Below are positions 63,590 through 64,000 of a DNA stretch of 64,000 nucleotides, piece after piece; position 1 is the first letter of the stretch; each line of letters starts with the position of its first letter. The notes under the pieces are model-generated. The model made no database searches. It had not been told where the DNA came from and saw only the letters and a program-made list of their open reading frames with translations. Source of the DNA: Lacisediminimonas profundi (GTDB lineage: Bacteria; Pseudomonadota; Gammaproteobacteria; Burkholderiales; Burkholderiaceae_D). The position numbers and the translations under genes were made by a program. The DNA lies in assembly GCF_008831265.1 (NCBI RefSeq), contig NZ_VTTH01000003.1:543597-607596 (forward strand), read 5' to 3'.

Positions 63590-64000
63590 CGCTGACGGCC
63601 GGCGACGGCGATGTCAGCTTCGGTTCCCTGGCGTCGGTGACGGCGGCTTCGCTGGACCTGACGGTTGCCACGGGCAACCTGAGCATGGCCGACAGTGCTT
63701 CGATGATCATCAGCGGCACCTTGAACGGCTTCGTTCAGGGCAACCTGAGCCTGTCGAACGATGCGGTGATGCGCACCGAAGGCGGCGACCTGACGATGGC
63801 GGTGAATGTCGGCAGCGTCACGGCTTCCGATTCGGCCGAGATGACGTCGGACCAGAACCTGACGCTGGCAGTGAACAACGGCAACGTGAGCTTCGGTACC
63901 GATGCGCTGATGTCGGCCGCACAGCAACTGACCCTGTCGGTTGGCACTGGCGACGTCAGCTTCGCGGACCGCGCCCGTATGGCCTCCGGCGGTGAAACCG
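63514..64000 (+). CDS. Continuation of the giant protein in the shifted frame, open to the window end
   Basis: From Gly at 63514 (GMLFTVDAGDISFSTQAVL) the same 23-residue repeats continue for 162 codons with no stop to the right edge. They include another SLDLTVATG superunit start, EMTSDQNLTL and SFGTDALMSAAQQ. It has no start signal of its own; the Met at 63517 is a repeat residue. It is the downstream part of the giant gene, separated by the 40-base deletion. The true C-terminus lies outside the window. Confidence 0.85.

Larger units (their letters stand above)
61418..64000 (+). repeat. Array of 23-residue (69-base) repeats, with superunits
   Basis: Units of 23 residues share the shape G-N/D-x-S-F-x-x-x-A-x-M plus a strand. 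They are grouped in superunits beginning at SLDLTVATG: 61,418, 62,312, 62,999 and 63,646. Superunit lengths are 894, 687 and 647 bases. The first exceeds the second by exactly 207 bases (three units); the third is short by exactly 40. The array runs off the right end. Confidence 0.95.

Noticed and set aside
61276..63927. Minus-strand frame of 883 codons over the repeat array
   Set aside because: Its repetition only mirrors the plus-strand repeats. The plus strand is continuous with the giant protein and has the rung pattern.
61418..64000. CRISPR-like array
   Set aside because: The regular repeats are in-frame coding units with no unique spacers, and no cas genes are near.

Overview
The window is high-GC DNA with short intergenic gaps. 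Its gene content points to a betaproteobacterium of the Burkholderiales, most likely the Oxalobacteraceae (Herminiimonas/Noviherbaspirillum-like). That placement rests on gene content and order (nadA-nadC, mobA next to apbC, and a DUF3305/DUF3306 formate dehydrogenase cluster) and not on a marker gene.

Layout. (1) Positions 1-5.1 kb: the start of a leftward gene cut by the window edge, the NAD biosynthesis pair nadA-nadC (4-base overlap), and several small proteins. These include a 28-residue membrane peptide, a small HTH protein and an odd Cys/Arg-repeat lipoprotein candidate. (2) 5.1-18.8 kb: a molybdenum formate dehydrogenase island. It holds mobA (leftward) and then, rightward, apbC, DUF3305, DUF3306, a large polyferredoxin, a TorD-like chaperone, a small Tat-targeted protein, the alpha subunit (Cys type), the beta subunit, a small lipoprotein, the cytochrome b gamma subunit, a small periplasmic protein, a stem-loop, fdhD and an unpaired ABC ATPase. 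MobA, FdhD, the chaperone and ApbC can supply cofactor, sulfur and Fe-S maturation for the exported enzyme. (3) 18.8-22.45 kb: four leftward genes with the look of an acquired effector module. They are an unrecognised basic protein, a CesT/Tir-chaperone-like protein, an unknown protein, and a 626-residue protein with a disordered N-terminus and an atypical (PI3/4-kinase or actin-fragmin-like) kinase core. (4) 22.7-27.9 kb: purL and a membrane diguanylate cyclase. (5) 27.9-64 kb: an intergenic region with 13 perfect TTCC repeats, then one giant open frame of 11,767 codons that fills the rest of the window.

The giant protein starts with a LEPR-XLL-type motif. It then carries an autotransporter-like repeat segment, superdomains repeating every 3.3-3.6 kb, a central non-repetitive part with an EF-hand/dockerin-like loop, a short RTX calcium-binding block, long beta-helix/haemagglutinin-like stretches, a Trp/Tyr-rich insertion with a betagamma-crystallin-like motif, and a highly repetitive distal part built from 23-residue rungs. 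At 63,513 the reading frame breaks where one repeat unit lacks exactly 40 bases relative to its neighbour. An open frame of the same repeat continues to the window end. This is a real frameshift, a variable state, or an assembly collapse. No secretion partner for the giant protein lies in the window.

I see no tRNA, rRNA, CRISPR array or insertion sequence.
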